Source: Rhynchopus euleeides (Eukaryota > Euglenozoa > Diplonemea > Diplonemida > Diplonemidae). From it: 64,000 nt of DNA. Within the stretch, counting starts at the first letter, position 1. Each line of letters starts with the position of its first letter. The position numbers and the translations under genes are program-made. A model generated the notes under the pieces. It saw nothing but the letters and a program-made list of their open reading frames with translations, made no database searches and was not told the DNA's origin. The DNA lies in NCBI GenBank assembly GCA_963210315.1, contig OY723302.1, forward strand, positions 992,001 to 1,056,000, given 5' to 3'. This document shows positions 1 through 12,353 of this stretch, piece by piece.

Positions 1-505
1 GGGCCGAGCCAGACAGTGCTGTCCCGAGGGTGGGCCGAGCTAGGCAGTGCTGTCCCGAGAATGGGCCGAGCCAGACAGTGCTGTCCCGAGAACGGGCCGA
101 GCCAGACAGTGCTGTCCCGAGGGTGGGCCGAGCTAGGCAGTGCTGTCCCGAGAATGGGCCGAGCCAGGCAGTGCTGTCCCGAGAATGGGCCGAGCCAGAC
201 AGTGCTGTCCCGAGAACGGGCCGAGCCAGACAGTGCTGTCCCGAGGGTGGGCCGAGCTAGGCAGTGCTGTCCCGAGAATGGGCCGAGCCAGGCAGTGCTG
301 TCCCAAGGGTGGGCCGAGCCAGACAGTGCTGTCCCGAGAATGGGCCGAGCCAGACAGTGCTGTCCCGAGAACGGGCCGAGCCAGACAGTGCTGTCCCGAG
401 GGTGGGCCGAGCTAGGCAGTGCTGTCCCGAGAATGGGCCGAGCCACGCAGTCCTGTCCAGAGGGTGGGCCGAGCCAGGCAGTGATGTCCCGAGGGTGGGC
501 CGACA
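1..505. repeat. 31-bp minisatellite array A (runs off the left edge)
   Basis: About 16 head-to-tail copies of a 31-bp GC-rich unit built around GGGCCGAGCC and CAGTGCTGTCCCGAG. Variants alternate (GAGAAT, GAGAAC, GAGGGT). The array starts before the window and decays near GGGCCGACATCAC. Since 31 is not a multiple of 3, long open frames in all + frames are a by-product of a stop-free monomer and are not evidence of coding. By alignment, the unit is homologous to arrays B and C. Confidence 0.95.
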
Positions 506-1227
506 TCACATCCGGTCTCGGCCCGCTGTCTGGACCGCAGCAACAAGAAATCTGCGCTGCATGCACAGGAGCAGGGGGACTTGGCCCGTCCGCACTCCGA
601 CATTGCACCGCGCTGCCCCAGCGCTCCAGATCACAAGGCCCCCTGTGCCGCAGGAGGTGGAGACGTCGCACACCAGCAGGATGACGTCGCAGACCAGTTC
701 ACCACCCCCAACAGTAGGTCACACTCCGCCTCGCCTGTAGGCCGTCTACTGTATGCAGGAGTCTGCGTGTGTTGATAAAGACACACACGCCCGGCACACC
801 TGATTCTATGGGCAGCGCTCGTAACTCTCTCGGCGCCAAGTCGAAGCTGAGCAAGATTTGGTTGGACGGTGCAAATATAGCTAGCCTTGCGGGCTCGCTA
901 AGACACTCTCCGAGCTAGCTACATGAACACAACATTGCACATCGCACGGTTTCGAAGGATGGGTACGCGATGCGGGTTTAGGTCGTGTGCTAATGTTACA
1001 CACAGCAAGATCCCTGACGGAGGGGATCGATGGAGGCACTGAGGAGATCATGACTGGGAAGGGGTCCTGCATCGAACCCCCTCTGAGTGGAGCAAACACT
1101 CGGTACTCCGGGTGCCACGTTCTGCTCGGCTGGACATCACCCCGAGGTCGTGGCCACGGCCCCCGACCACTCACTGCGGGGAGCTTCCCGTCCAGACAGT
1201 GTCTGGACATCACTCCTGGGCTCGACC
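506..1227. other. unique spacer between minisatellites A and B, no gene seen
   Basis: Non-repetitive sequence. On the minus strand it would lie downstream of the cyclase exon, so I searched it for the next conserved cyclase block (GGYE...EGD) and found none in any minus frame. A short CA-rich stretch lies near 775-790. Further exons, if any, are probably beyond the left edge. Confidence 0.6.
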
Positions 1228-2562
1228 CACTGGGCCGAGCCGACGAGTCGTGTCCAGACACTGGGCCGAGCCCAGGAGTGCTGTCCAGACACTGGGCCGA
1301 GCCCAGGAGTGATGTCCAGACCCTGGGCCGAGCCAGGGAGTGGTGTCCAGACCCTGGGCCGAGCCCAGGAGTGCTGTCCAGACACTGGGCCGAGCCCAGG
1401 AGTGATGTCCAGACCCTGGGCCGAGCCAGGGAGTGGTGTCCAGACACTGGGCCGAGCCCAGGAGTGATGTCCAGACCCTGGGCCGAGCCAGGGAGTGGTG
1501 TCCAGACACTGGGCCGAGCCCAGGAGTGATGTCCAGACACTGGGCCGAGCCAGGGAGTGGTGTCCAGACACTGGGCCGAGCCCAGGAGTGATGTCCAGAC
1601 ACTGGGCCGAGCCAGGGAGTGGTGTCCAGACACTGGGCCGAGCCCAGGAGTGATGTCCAGACACTGGGCCGAGCCAGGGAGTGGTGTCCAGACACTGGGC
1701 CGAGCCCAGGAGTGCTGTCCAGACACTGGGCCGAGCCAGGGAGTGGTGTCCAGACACTGGGCCGAGCCCAGGAGTGATGTCCAGACACTGGGCCGAGCCA
1801 GGGAGTGGTGTCCAGACACTGGGCCGAGCCCAGGAGTGATGTCCAGACCCTGGGCCGAGCCAGGGAGTGGTGTCCAGACACTGGGCCGAGCCCAGGAGTG
1901 ATGTCCAGACACTGGGCCGAGCCAGGGAGTGGTGTCCAGACACTGGGCCGAGCCCAGGAGTGATGTCCAGACACTGGGCCGAGCCAGGGAGTGGTGTCCA
2001 GACACTGGGCCGAGCCCAGGAGTGATGTCCAGACACTGGGCCGAGCCAGGGAGTGGTGTCCAGACACTGGGCCGAGCCCAGGAGTGCTGTCCAGACACTG
2101 GGCCGAGCCAGGGAGTGGTGTCCAGACACTGGGCCGAGCCCAGGAGTGATGTCCAGACACTGGGCCGAGCCAGGGAGTGGTGTCCAGACACTGGGCCGAG
2201 CCCAGGAGTGATGTCCAGACCCTGGGCCGAGCCCAGGAGTGCTGTCCACACTGGGCCGAGCCAGGGCGTGATGTCCAGACCCTGGGCCGAGCCAGGGAGT
2301 GGTGTCCAGACCCTGGGCCGAGCCCAGGAGTGCTGTCCACACTGGGCCGAGCCAGGGCGTGATGTCCAGACCCTGGGCCGAGCCAGGGAGTGGTGTCCAG
2401 ACCCTGGGCCGAGCCCAGGAGTGCTGTCCAGACACTGGGCCGAGCTCAGGAGTGCTGTCCAGTCCCTGGGCCGAGCCAGGGAGTGGTGTCCAGACACTGG
2501 GCCGAGCCAGGGAGTGATGTCCAGTCCCTGGGCCGAGCCCAGGAGTGCTGTCCAGACACTGA
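1228..2562. repeat. 31-bp minisatellite array B
   Basis: About 43 tandem copies of a 31-bp unit with core GGGCCGAGCCCAGGAGTG followed by a GTCCAGAC block. Two main variants (CCAGGGAGTGGT and CCCAGGAGTGAT) largely alternate, giving a 62-bp higher order. Two monomers near 2247 and 2338 lack three bases (GTCCACACT). If the cyclase exon at 2581-2768 is real, this array lies in its downstream intron. Confidence 0.95.
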
Positions 2563-2580
2563 CGATGTCCTGCCTCATAC

Positions 2581-2768
2581 CCGCCATGCCCGCAATGCAC
2601 TTCCGGATCACATGGTTGTGGATTTCTAGCGCCTTCCGCATTCCCTCGAAAGACTTCTCCAAGCAGAGGGTCGAGGCCTGCACGTCTGTGACCACGAGTG
2701 TCGTGATCTTCGTCTCTGTGGAGTAGTCATCGAAGAGCAGCGCCTGCTGGCTGTCTTCGTTCAGCATC
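2581..2768 (-). CDS. internal exon of a class III adenylyl/guanylyl cyclase
   Basis: Minus-strand exon of 188 nt (62 full codons plus split codons). It contains the start of the class III cyclase catalytic domain: TTLVVTDVQASTL, then about 28 residues of amphipathic helix ending VIRKCIAGMAG. In this family the D of the TD[IV] motif is the first metal-binding aspartate, and the following helix leads to a conserved HGGYE block; here MAG aligns with HGG. The exon is bounded by AG at 2770-2769 and by a GTATGA donor starting at 2580, matching the GTATGC donors of the polycystin gene in this window. Both flanks are 31-bp minisatellite, so both introns would be satellite-filled. No neighbouring exons were found: 506-1227 lacks the continuation, and upstream exons would lie beyond 11440. 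The exon could also be a stranded gene fragment. The order of residues fits fungal and protist adenylyl cyclases best; substrate (ATP or GTP) cannot be decided because the specificity residues lie in a missing exon. Confidence 0.65.
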
Positions 2769-2775
2769 CTACGAC

Positions 2776-5700
2776 TAGGCCGGCTATGGGCCGATCTCGC
2801 CCGTACTGGGCCGGACATGGGCCGATCTCGGCAGTACTGGGCCGGCTATGGGCCGATCTCGCACGTACTGGGCCGGCTATGGCCCGATCTCGGCAGTGCT
2901 GGGCCGGCTATGGGCCGATCTCGCCCGTACTGGGCCGGACATGGGCCGATCTCGCCCGTACTGGGCCGGCTATGGGCCGATCTCGCACGTACTGGGCCGG
3001 ACATGGGCCGATCTCGGCAGTGCTGGGCCGGCTACGGGCCGATCTCGCACGTACTGGGCCGGACATGGGCCGATCTCGGCAGTACTGGGCCGGCTATGGG
3101 CCGATCTCGGCAGTGCTGGGCCGGCTATGGGCCGATCTCGCCCGTACTGGGCCGGCTATGGGCCGATCTCGGCAGTGCTGGGCCGGCTATGGGCCGATCT
3201 CGCCCGTACTGGGCCGGCTATGGGCCGATCTCGGCAGTGCTGGGCCGGCTACGGGCCGATCTCGGCCGTACTGGGCCGGACATGGGCCGATCTCGCCCGT
3301 ACTGGGCCGGCTATGGGCCGATCTCGGCAGTGCTGGGCCGGACATGGGCCGATCTCGGCAGTGCTGGGCCGGCTATGGGCCGATCTCGCCCGTACTGGGC
3401 CGGCTATGGGCCGATCTCGGCAGTGCTGGGCCGGCTATGGGCCGATCTCGCCCGTACTGGGCCGGCTATGGGCCGATCTCGGCAGTGCTGGGCCGGCTAC
3501 GGGCCGATCTCGGCCGTACTGGGCCGGACATGGGCCGATCTCGCCCGTACTGGGCCGGCTATGGGCCGATCTCGGCAGTGCTGGGCCGGCTACGGGCCGA
3601 TCTCGGCCGTACTGGGCCGGACATGGGCCGATCTCGCCCGTACTGGGCCGGCTATGGGCCGATCTCGGCAGTGCTGGGACGGCTATGGGCCGATCTCGCC
3701 CGTACTGGGCCGGCTATGGGCCGATCTCGGCAGTGCTGGGCCGGCTACGGGCCGATCTCGGCCGTACTGGGCCGGACATGGGCCGATCTCGCCCGTACTG
3801 GGCCGGCTATGGGCCGATCTCGGCAGTGCTGGGCCGGACATGGGCCGATCTCGGCAGTGCTGGGCCGGCTATGGGCCGATCTCGCCCGTACTGGGCCGGC
3901 TATGGGCCGATCTCGGCAGTGCTGGGACGGCTATGGGCCGATCTCGCCCGTACTGGGCCGGCTATGGGCCGATCTCGGCAGTGCTGGGCCGGCTACGGGC
4001 CGATCTCGGCCGTACTGGGCCGGACATGGGCCGATCTCGCCCGTACTGGGCCGGCTATGGGCCGATCTCGGCAGTGCTGGGCCGGCTACGGGCCGATCTC
4101 GGCCGTACTGGGCCGGACATGGGCCGATCTCGCCCGTACTGGGCCGGCTATGGGCCGATCTCGGCAGTGCTGGGCCGGCTATGGGCCGATCTCGCCCGTA
4201 CTGGGCCGGCTATGGGCCGATCTCGCCCGTACTGGGCCGGACATGGGCCGATCTCGGCAGTGCTGGGCCGGCTATGGGCCGATCTCGCCCGTACTGGGCC
4301 GGCTATGGGCCGATCTCGGCAGTGCTGGGCCGGCTACGGGCCGATCTCGGCCGTACTGGGCCGGACATGGGCCGATCTCGCCCGTACTGGGCCGGCTATG
4401 GGCCGATCTCGGCAGTGCTGGGACGGCTATGGGCCGATCTCGCCCGTACTGGGCCGGCTATGGGCCGATCTCGGCAGTGCTGGGCCGGCTACGGGCCGAT
4501 CTCGGCCGTACTGGGCCGGACATGGGCCGATCTCGCCCGTACTGGGCCGGCTATGGGCCGATCTCGGCAGTGCTGGGCCGGCTACGGGCCGATCTCGGCC
4601 GTACTGGGCCGGACATGGGCCGATCTCGCCCGTACTGGGCCGGCTATGGGCCGATCTCGGCAGTGCTGGGCCGGACATGGGCCGATCTCGGCAGTGCTGG
4701 GACGGCTATGGGCCGATCTCGCCCGTACTGGGCCGGCTATGGGCCGATCTCGGCAGTGCTGGGCCGGCTACGGGCCGATCTCGGCCGTACTGGGCCGGAC
4801 ATGGGCCGATCTCGCCCGTACTGGGCCGGCTATGGGCCGATCTCGGCAGTGCTGGGCCGGACATGGGCCGATCTCGGCAGTGCTGGGCCGGCTATGGGCC
4901 GATCTCGCCCGTACTGGGCCGGCTATGGGCCGATCTCGCCCGTACTGGGCCGGCTATTGGCCGATCTCGGCAGTGCTGGGCCGGCTACGGGCCGATCTCG
5001 GCCGTACTAGGCCGGACATGGGCCGATCTCGCCCGTACTGGGCCGGCTATGGGCCGATCTCGGCAGTGCTGGGCCGGCTACGGGCCGATCTCGGCCGTAC
5101 TGGGCCGGACATGGGCCGATCTCGCCCGTACTGGGCCGGCTATGGGCCGATCTCGGCAGTGCTGGGCCGGCTATGGGCCGACCTCGCCCGTACTGGGCCG
5201 GCTATGGGCCGATCTCGGCAGTGCTGGGACGGCTATGGGCCGATCTCGCCCGTACTGGGCCGGCTATGGGCCGATCTCGGCAGTGCTGGGACGGCTATGG
5301 GCCGATCTCGCCCGTACTGGGCCGGCTATGGGCCGATCTCGGCAGTGCTGGGCCGGCTACGGGCCGATCTCGGCCGTACTGGGCCGGACATGGGCCGATC
5401 TCGCCCGTACTGGGCCGGCTATGGGCCGATCTCGGCAGTGCTGGGCCGGACATGGGCCGATCTCGGCAGTGCTGGGCCGGCTATGGGCCGATCTCGCCCG
5501 TACTGGGCCGGCTATGGGCCGATCTCGGCAGTGCTGGGACGGCTATGGGCCGATCTCGCCCGTACTGGGCCGGCTATGGGCCGATCTCGGCAGTGCTGGG
5601 CCGGCTACGGGCCGATCTCGGCCGTACTGGGCCGGACATGGGCCGATCTCGCCCGTACTGGGCCGGCTATGGGCCGATCTCGGCAGTGCTGGGCCGGCTA

Positions 5701-8700
5701 CGGGCCGATCTCGGCCGTACTGGGCCGGACATGGGCCGATCTCGCCCGTACTGGGCCGGCTATGGGCCGATCTCGGCAGTGCTGGGCCGGCTATGGGCCG
5801 ATCTCGCCCGTACTGGGCCGGCTATGGGCCGATCTCGCCCGTACTGGGCCGGACATGGGCCGATCTCGGCAGTGCTGGGCCGGCTATGGGCCGATCTCGC
5901 CCGTACTGGGCCGGCTATGGGCCGATCTCGGCAGTGCTGGGCCGGCTACGGGCCGATCTCGGCCGTACTGGGCCGGACATGGGCCGATCTCGCCCGTACT
6001 GGGCCGGCTATGGGCCGATCTCGGCAGTGCTGGGACGGCTATGGGCCGATCTCGCCCGTACTGGGCCGGCTATGGGCCGATCTCGGCAGTGCTGGGCCGG
6101 CTACGGGCCGATCTCGGCCGTACTGGGCCGGACATGGGCCGATCTCGCCCGTACTGGGCCGGCTATGGGCCGATCTCGGCAGTGCTGGGCCGGACATGGG
6201 CCGATCTCGGCAGTGCTGGGCCGGCTATGGGCCGATCTCGCCCGTACTGGGCCGGCTATGGGCCGATCTCGGCAGTGCTGGGCCGGCTATGGGCCGATCT
6301 CGCCCGTACTGGGCCGGCTATTGGCCGATCTCGGCAGTGCTGGGCCGGCTACGGGCCGATCTCGGCCGTACTAGGCCGGACATGGGCCGATCTCGCCCGT
6401 ACTGGGCCGGCTATGGGCCGATCTCGGCAGTGCTGGGCCGGCTACGGGCCGATCTCGGCCGTACTGGGCCGGACATGGGCCGATCTCGCCCGTACTGGGC
6501 CGGCTATGGGCCGATCTCGGCAGTGCTGGGCCGGCTATGGGCCGACCTCGCCCGTACTGGGCCGGCTATGGGCCGATCTCGGCAGTGCTGGGACGGCTAT
6601 GGGCCGATCTCGCCCGTACTGGGCCGGCTATGGGCCGATCTCGGCAGTGCTGGGCCGGCTACGGGCCGATCTCGGCCGTACTGGGCCGGACATGGGCCGA
6701 TCTCGCCCGTACTGGGCCGGCTATGGGCCGATCTCGGCAGTGCTGGGCCGGACATGGGCCGATCTCGGCAGTGCTGGGCCGGCTATGGGCCGATCTCGCC
6801 CGTACTGGGCCGGCTATGGGCCGATCTCGGCAGTGCTGGGACGGCTATGGGCCGATCTCGCCCGTACTGGGCCGGCTATGGGCCGATCTCGGCAGTGCTG
6901 GGCCGGCTACGGGCCGATCTCGGCCGTACTGGGCCGGACATGGGCCGATCTCGCCCGTACTGGGCCGGCTATGGGCCGATCTCGGCAGTGCTGGGCCGGC
7001 TACGGGCCGATCTCGGCCGTACTGGGCCGGACATGGGCCGATCTCGCCCGTACTGGGCCGGCTATGGGCCGATCTCGGCAGTGCTGGGCCGGCTATGGGC
7101 CGATCTCGCCCGTACTGGGCCGGCTATGGGCCGATCTCGCCCGTACTGGGCCGGACATGGGCCGATCTCGGCAGTGCTGGGCCGGCTATGGGCCGATCTC
7201 GCCCGTACTGGGCCGGCTATGGGCCGATCTCGGCAGTGCTGGGCCGGCTACGGGCCGATCTCGGCCGTACTGGGCCGGACATGGGCCGATCTCGCCCGTA
7301 CTGGGCCGGCTATGGGCCGATCTCGGCAGTGCTGGGACGGCTATGGGCCGATCTCGCCCGTACTGGGCCGGCTATGGGCCGATCTCGGCAGTGCTGGGCC
7401 GGCTACGGGCCGATCTCGGCCGTACTGGGCCGGACATGGGCCGATCTCGCCCGTACTGGGCCGGCTATGGGCCGATCTCGGCAGTGCTGGGCCGGCTACG
7501 GGCCGATCTCGGCCGTACTGGGCCGGACATGGGCCGATCTCGCCCGTACTGGGCCGGCTATGGGCCGATCTCGGCAGTGCTGGGCCGGACATGGGCCGAT
7601 CTCGGCAGTGCTGGGACGGCTATGGGCCGATCTCGCCCGTACTGGGCCGGCTATGGGCCGATCTCGGCAGTGCTGGGCCGGCTACGGGCCGATCTCGGCC
7701 GTACTGGGCCGGACATGGGCCGATCTCGCCCGTACTGGGCCGGCTATGGGCCGATCTCGGCAGTGCTGGGCCGGCTATGGGCCGATCTCGCCCGTACTGG
7801 GCCGGCTATGGGCCGATCTCGCCCGTACTGGGCCGGACATGGGCCGATCTCGGCAGTGCTGGGCCGGCTATGGGCCGATCTCGCCCGTACTGGGCCGGCT
7901 ATGGGCCGATCTCGGCAGTGCTGGGCCGGCTACGGGCCGATCTCGCCCGTACTGGGCCGGCTATGGGCCGATCTCGGCAGTGCTGGGCCGGCTACGGGCC
8001 GATCTCGGCCGTACTGGGCCGGACATGGGCCGATCTCGCCCGTACTGGGCCGGCTATGGGCCGATCTCGGCAGTGCTGGGCCGGACATGGGCCGATCTCG
8101 GCAGTGCTGGGCCGGCTATGGGCCGATCTCGCCCGTACTGGGCCGGCTATGGGCCGATCTCGGCAGTGCTGGGCCGGCTACGGGCCGATCTCGCCCGTAC
8201 TGGGCCGGCTATGGGCCGATCTCGGCAGTGCTGGGCCGGCTACGGGCCGATCTCGGCCGTACTGGGCCGGACATGGGCCGATCTCGCCCGTACTGGGCCG
8301 GCTATGGGCCGATCTCGGCAGTGCTGGGCCGGACATGGGCCGATCTCGGCAGTGCTGGGCCGGCTATGGGCCGATCTCGCCCGTACTGGGCCGGCTATGG
8401 GCCGATCTCGGCAGTGCTGGGCCGGCTACGGGCCGATCTCGCCCGTACTGGGCCGGCTATGGGCCGATCTCGGCAGTGCTGGGCCGGCTACGGGCCGATC
8501 TCGGCCGTACTGGGCCGGACATGGGCCGATCTCGCCCGTACTGGGCCGGCTATGGGCCGATCTCGGCAGTGCTGGGCCGGCTATGGGCCGATCTCGCCCG
8601 TACTGGGCCGGCTATGGGCCGATCTCGCCCGTACTGGGCCGGACATGGGCCGATCTCGGCAGTGCTGGGCCGGCTATGGGCCGATCTCGCCCGTACTGGG

Positions 8701-11400
8701 CCGGCTATGGGCCGATCTCGGCAGTGCTGGGCCGGCTACGGGCCGATCTCGGCCGTACTGGGCCGGACATGGGCCGATCTCGCCCGTACTGGGCCGGCTA
8801 TGGGCCGATCTCGGCAGTGCTGGGCCGGCTACGGGCCGATCTCGGCCGTACTGGGCCGGACATGGGCCGATCTCGCCCGTACTGGGCCGGCTATGGGCCG
8901 ATCTCGGCAGTGCTGGGCCGGCTATGGGCCGATCTCGCCCGTACTGGGCCGGCTATGGGCCGATCTCGGCAGTGCTGGGACGGCTATGGGCCGATCTCGC
9001 CCGTACTGGGCCGGCTATGGGCCGATCTCGGCAGTGCTGGGCCGGCTACGGGCCGATCTCGGCCGTACTGGGCCGGACATGGGCCGATCTCGCCCGTACT
9101 GGGCCGGCTATGGGCCGATCTCGGCAGTGCTGGGCCGGCTATGGGCCGATCTCGCCCGTACTGGGCCGGCTATGGGCCGATCTCGGCAGTGCTGGGACGG
9201 CTATGGGCCGATCTCGCCCGTACTGGGCCGGCTATGGGCCGATCTCGGCAGTGCTGGGCCGGCTACGGGCCGATCTCGGCCGTACTGGGCCGGACATGGG
9301 CCGATCTCGCCCGTACTGGGCCGGCTATGGGCCGATCTCGGCAGTGCTGGGCCGGACATGGGCCGATCTCGGCAGTGCTGGGCCGGCTATGGGCCGATCT
9401 CGCCCGTACTGGGCCGGCTATGGGCCGATCTCGGCAGTGCTGGGCCGGCTACGGGCCGATCTCGGCCGTACTGGGCCGGACATGGGCCGATCTCGCCCGT
9501 ACTGGGCCGGCTATGGGCCGATCTCGGCAGTGCTGGGCCGGCTATGGGCCGATCTCGCCCGTACTGGGCCGGCTATGGGCCGATCTCGGCAGTGCTGGGA
9601 CGGCTATGGGCCGATCTCGCCCGTACTGGGCCGGCTATGGGCCGATCTCGGCAGTGCTGGGCCGGCTACGGGCCGATCTCGGCCGTACTGGGCCGGACAT
9701 GGGCCGATCTCGCCCGTACTGGGCCGGCTATGGGCCGATCTCGGCAGTGCTGGGCCGGACATGGGCCGATCTCGGCAGTGCTGGGCCGGCTATGGGCCGA
9801 TCTCGCCCGTACTGGGCCGGCTATGGGCAGATCTCGGCAGTGCTGGGACGGCTATGGGCCGATCTCGCCCGTACTGGGCCGGCTATGGGCCGATCTCGGC
9901 AGTGCTGGGCCGGCTACGGGCCGATCTCGGCCGTACTGGGCCGGACATGGGCCGATCTCGCCCGTACTGGGCCGGCTATGGGCCGATCTCGGCAGTGCTG
10001 GGCCGGCTATGGGCCGATCTCGCCCGTACTGGGCCGGACATGGGCCGATCTCGGCAGTGCTGGGCCGGCTATGAGCCGATCTCGCCCGTACTGGGCCGGC
10101 TATGGGCCGATCTCGGCAGTGCTGGGCCGGCTACGGGCCGATCTCGGCCGTACTGGGCCGGACATGGGCCGATCTCGCCCGTACTGGGCCGGCTATGGGC
10201 CGATCTCGCCCGTACTGGGCCGGCTATGGGCCGATCTCGCCCGTACTGGGCCGGACATGGGCCGATCTCGGCAGTGCTGGGCCGGCTATGGGCCGATCTC
10301 GCCCGTACTGGGCCGGCTATGGGCCGATCTCGGCAGTGCTGGGACGGCTATGGGCCGATCTCGCCCGTACTGGGCCGGCTATGGGCCGATCTCGGCAGTG
10401 CTGGGCCGGCTATGGGCCGATCTCGGCAGTGCTGGGCCGGCTACGGGCCGATCTCGGCCGTACTGGGCCGGACATGGGCCGATCTCGCCCGTACTGGGCC
10501 GGCTATGGGCCGATCTCGCCCGTACTGGGCCGGCTATGGGCCGATCTCGGCAGTGCTGGGACGGCTATGGGCCGATCTCGCCCGTACTGGGCCGGCTATG
10601 GGCCGATCTCGGCAGTGCTGGGCCGGCTACGGGCCGATCTCGGCCGTACTGGGCCGGACATGGGCCGATCTCGCCCGTACTGGGCCGGCTATGGGCCGAT
10701 CTCGCCCGTACTGGGCCGGCTATGGGCCGATCTCGCCCGTACTGGGCCGGACATGGGCCGATCTCGGCAGTGCTGGGCCGGCTATGGGCCGATCTCGCCC
10801 GTACTGGGCCGGCTATGGGCCGATCTCGGCAGTGCTGGGCCGGCTACGGGCCGATCTCGGCCGTACTGGGCCGGACATGGGCCGATCTCGCCCGTACTGG
10901 GCCGGCTATGGGCCGATCTCGCCCGTACTGGGCCGGCTATGGGCCGATCTCGCCCGTACTGGGCCGGACATGGGCCGATCTCGGCAGTGCTGGGCCGGCT
11001 ATGGGCCGATCTCGCCCGTACTGGGCCGGCTATGGGCCGATCTCGGCAGTGCTGGGCCGGCTACGGGCCGATCTCGGCCGTACTGGGCCGGACATGGGCC
11101 GATCTCGCCCGTACTGGGCCGGCTATGGGCCGATCTCGGCAGTGCTGGGCCGGCTATGGGCCGATCTCGCCCGTACTGGGCCGGACATGGGCCGATCTCG
11201 GCAGTGCTGGGCCGGCTATGAGCCGATCTCGCCCGTACTGGGCCGGCTATGGGCCGATCTCGGCAGTGCTGGGACGGCTATGGGCCGATCTCGCCCGTAC
11301 TGGGCCGGCTATGGGCCGATCTCGGCAGTGCTGGGCCGGCTATGGGCCGATCTCGGCAGTGCTGGGCCGGCTATGGGCCGATCTCGCCCGTACTGGGCCG
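2776..11400. repeat. 31-bp minisatellite array C, 8.6 kb
   Basis: About 278 copies of a 31-bp unit: GGGCCG, then ATCTCGGCAGTGCT or ATCTCGCCCGTACT, then GGGCCGG and CTAT, CTAC or ACAT. Rare variants include GGGACGG, CTATTGG and CGTACTAGGCC. Rotated, the unit aligns with array A (shared GGGCCGA...CAGTGCTG). Large internal duplications are visible. The markers CTATTGG (4957/6321), CTAGGCC (5008/6372) and ACCTCG (5181/6545) all recur at exactly 1364 nt (44 units). ATGAGCC recurs at 10071/11218, 1147 nt (37 units). It reads open in all three + frames and yields the same 31-residue repeat in each; I do not regard it as coding. Confidence 0.97.
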
Positions 11401-11440
11401 GGTCCAGGAGTGGTGTCCAGACCCTGGGCCGACCCAGGCT
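11401..11440. repeat. reversion to array-B type monomer at the end of array C
   Basis: The last units change to CCAGGAGTGGTGTCCAGAC followed by GGGCCGACCCAGG, which is the array B type. B-type monomers therefore bracket array C and the cyclase exon on both sides, suggesting one ancestral array within which C expanded. Confidence 0.7.
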
Positions 11441-12353
11441 GTGGGTGGTGCATTTTGGTGCATTTTCCGTCGGTTTAGGTGAAAATTGTCGAATTTTGTC
11501 GAAATTTGACGACAGGTGACGAACAGCGAGAATCCCCGAAAAACCGGTTTTTAATTCATTTTTGGGGGGGGGTCTTCGCTGACGAAGTTTTTGTCGAAGA
11601 CCCCTGTCGTCGTCGTCAGAACACTGCCGTCTTCGGTGAAAAACCCCCTGAAACAGCCGTTTTCCTAATTATGTGACGAACGACGAAGTTTGTCGAAGTT
11701 TGTCGACCAGCGAAGACCCCCAATCGGGTGTATTTTGACTCGCGGAATCCACCATCGCAAGAAATTTTGAAAAATAATGCGAAGAAAAATCCTGAAATGG
11801 GGCTCCTTTACGCACCCCCAAAAAGGCCTATTTTCACCCCAAAATTGGGGGTTGATGAGTTTCTCCTGAAAAAATCCGAAGTGGTGGCATGAAATGGCGG
11901 AACCAGGGGCAATCTGGGACAGAATCAGCCCAGCGGAATCCGAGATACAAAAAAAATCTCAATTTGATGGAGTAGAACACCCCTGGGTGCCAGCCCGCAA
12001 TGGCAGGTCCCGTTGTGCCGACCTGCTCAACCACCCTCAGGGGGGTATCTGACGTGTGGAGCGGGTTGAGGACCGGTCATCCGTTTTTTCCAGATCAGCC
12101 TCAGTACCCTGGGGGAATTTTGAACAGCGGAATCCACGATCGCAAGAGATTCTGAAAAATATTGAACAGAAAATTCCTGAAATGGGGTTCCTTTGCGCGC
12201 GTCCTCAAAAATACCCAAATTCCCCTGGAAATCGGGGAGCCGTCTGATATTCCCTGAAAATTTCATGGTTTGACAGAATTCTGCCAGAATTTCACAGATT
12301 CTGGCAGATTCTGGGGATTTCAGATTTTTCAGAATTTTCAAAATCTGAGAAAA
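11441..12353. other. AT-rich intergenic DNA with a local tandem duplication
   Basis: No gene recognised. Two diverged copies of a roughly 230-bp segment occur at about 11740-11980 and 12120-12330, sharing GCGGAATCCACNATCGCAAG and TCCTGAAATGGGG. A related piece recurs near 16420-16700 (GACAGAATCAGC, then a Gln/Lys-type A-rich run, then GCAGGTC and CCGACCTGC). Many TTCTG/CAGAA words give weak self-complementarity. Confidence 0.5.
11568..11721. mobile_element. 154-bp MITE-like element with GGGGGTCTTCGCT ends
   Basis: Begins GGGGGTCTTCGCT and ends AGCGAAGACCCCC, a perfect 13-bp terminal inverted repeat. The interior is rich in GACGAAG and GTCGAAG. It is too short to encode protein. Related elements lie at 14619-14725, 29147-29293 and 57424-57533. 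Confidence 0.6.

Noticed and set aside
506..1227. Search for the next cyclase exon on the minus strand
   Set aside because: No GGYE...EGD or other catalytic block in any minus frame.
881..2818. 645-codon minus frame spanning array B
   Set aside because: Only its first 70 codons (the cyclase exon) look like protein; the rest is satellite translation.
2786..11519. Very long + open frames (up to about 2800 codons) with a GRSRPYWAGYGPIS-type repeat
   Set aside because: All three frames are open because the 31-bp unit lacks stops; the same peptide appears in each frame. No coding signature beyond the satellite.
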